Below are positions 19,539-20,763 of a stretch of DNA of 20,763 bases, piece after piece. The DNA lies in contig CAXHUO010000004.1 of NCBI GenBank assembly GCA_964020155.1, positions 32,501 through 53,263 of the forward strand, given 5' to 3'. The notes beneath the pieces were generated by a model that saw only the letters and a program-made list of their open reading frames with translations, was not told the origin of the DNA and did no database searches. Position 1 is the stretch's first letter. Each line of letters begins with the position of its first letter. The DNA is from Chondrilla cf. caribensis (Eukaryota > Porifera > Demospongiae > Chondrillida > Chondrillidae). The position numbers and the translations under genes were made by a program.

Positions 19539-20763
19539 CTCGATACTCTCCCATACATTGAAAAAATTGAAAAAATATTAAGCACCTTCCAATGTAACTG
19601 AAGTTAAGGGTCACCTATTGAGATGGGAATTGTTTCAAAAGTTAGCTCACGTCCCCTGCTAGGTCTGTCTGAAATATCAAATTGACACGCCCCCTCCCCC
19701 ATGAGCTATGCAAAAAGGTGCTTAGCGTTTTATCTCCTATACTCTCCCATACATTGAAAAAATATTAAGCACCTTCCAATGTAGCTGGGGTTACGTGTCA
19801 TCTATTGAGATGGGAATTGTTTCAGAAGTTAGTTCACGTCCCTGCCTAGATCTGTCTAAAATATCAAGTTGACACGCCCCCTCCCCCATGAGCTATGCAA
19901 AAAGGTGCTTAGCGTTTTATCTCCTATACTCTCCCATACATTGAAAAAATATTAAGCACCTTCCAATGTAACTGGAGTTACGGGTCACCTATTGAGATGG
20001 GAATTGTTTCAGAAGTTAGTTCACGTCCCTAGCTAGGTCTGTCTAAAATATCAAGTTGACACGCCCCCTCTCTAATGAGCTATGCAAAAAGGTGCTTAGC
20101 GTTTTATCTCCTATACTCTCCCATACATTGAAAAAATATTAAGCACCTTCCAATGTAGCTGGAGTTACGGGTCACCTATTGAGATGGGAATTATTTCAGA
20201 AGTTAGTTCACGTCCCTAGCTAGGTCTGTCTAAATATCACATTGACACGCTCCTTCTCCCATGAGCTATGCAAAAAGGTGCTTAGCGTTTTATCTCCTAT
20301 ACTCTCCCATACATTGAAAAACAATATTGAGCACCTTCCAATGTAACTGGAGTTACGGGGCACCTATTGAGATGGGAATTGTTTCAAAAATTAGCTCACG
20401 TCCCTAGCTAGGTCTGTCTAAATTATCAAGTTGACACGCCCCCTCCCCCATGAGCTATGCAAAAAGGTGCTTAGCGTTTTATCTCCTATACTCTCCCATA
20501 CATTGAAAAAATATTAAGCACCTTCCAATGTAACTGGAGTTACGGGGCACCTATTGAGATGGGAATTGTTTCAAAAATTAGTTCACGTCCCTAGCTAGGT
20601 CTGTCTAAATTATCAAGTTGACACGCCCCCTCCCCCATGAGCTATGCAAAAAGGTGCTTAGCGTTTTATCTCCTATACTCTCCCATACATTGAAAAAATA
20701 TTAAGCACCTTCCAATGTAACTGGAGTTACGGGTCACCTATTGAGATGGGATTTGTTTCAGAA
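19539..20763. repeat. ~187-bp satellite array, about 6.6 copies, open at right edge
   Basis: The marker CTTAGCGTTTTATCTCC occurs at 19721, 19908, 20095, 20281, 20470 and 20657 (periods 187, 187, 186, 189, 187). The leftmost copy starts near 19539 at the junction with the truncated 347-bp monomer and has an extra 9 bp (ATTGAAAAA duplicated). Each unit has AAGGTGCTTA and TAAGCACCTT arms, TACATTG and CAATGTA arms, and in several copies GTAACTGGAGTTAC. I see no open frame of interest. It continues beyond the window. Confidence 0.95.

Overview
The window is eukaryotic, almost certainly metazoan. It has TTAGGG-type telomeric repeats (written CCCTAA on this strand), GT-AG introns of 48 to 127 nt, TATA-type promoters, MITE-like transposons and several kilobases of satellite DNA. 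The very short introns and compact gene suit an invertebrate with tight gene structure, such as a sponge, but I cannot fix the species from sequence alone. About 18 kb of the 20.8 kb is tandem repeat, so this is probably a subtelomeric, pericentromeric or other heterochromatic block with one gene at its left edge.

Layout. (1) Positions 1-1424, minus strand: the 5' part of one spliced gene, running off the left edge. Four exons (1424-830, 758-664, 615-356, 228-1) join in frame across three small introns. The predicted N-terminal 392 residues have a basic then acidic-repeat leader, followed by what looks like the SAM-like core-binding domain and the start of the catalytic domain of a tyrosine recombinase (integrase). 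A TATA box lies about 45 bp before its ATG, inside a ~50-bp sequence that is tandemly duplicated. (2) 1658-1702: a short interstitial telomeric tract that runs without a break into (3) 1694-6466: about 93.6 copies of a 51-bp satellite whose first nine bases are themselves telomeric. All copies look identical by eye. (4) 6467-6910: unique AT-rich sequence with no gene. (5) about 6911-7434: a MITE-like element with 34-bp terminal inverted repeats. (6) about 7435-19535: a ~347/360-bp satellite of about 33 monomers in two length classes (A, 346-348 bp; B, 360-361 bp), with local dimeric higher-order repeats. It is interrupted at 10958-11477 by a second MITE related to the first. (7) 19539-20763: a third satellite with a ~187-bp unit, running off the right edge.

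The gene and the satellites show no functional link. The long open frames inside the satellites result from unit lengths and not from coding selection. The points most worth following are the unusual recombinase-like gene, the telomere-seeded 51-bp array, the two related MITEs that both sit in CATATATG-like sites, and the palindrome-rich 347-bp satellite in which each monomer carries a long hairpin.
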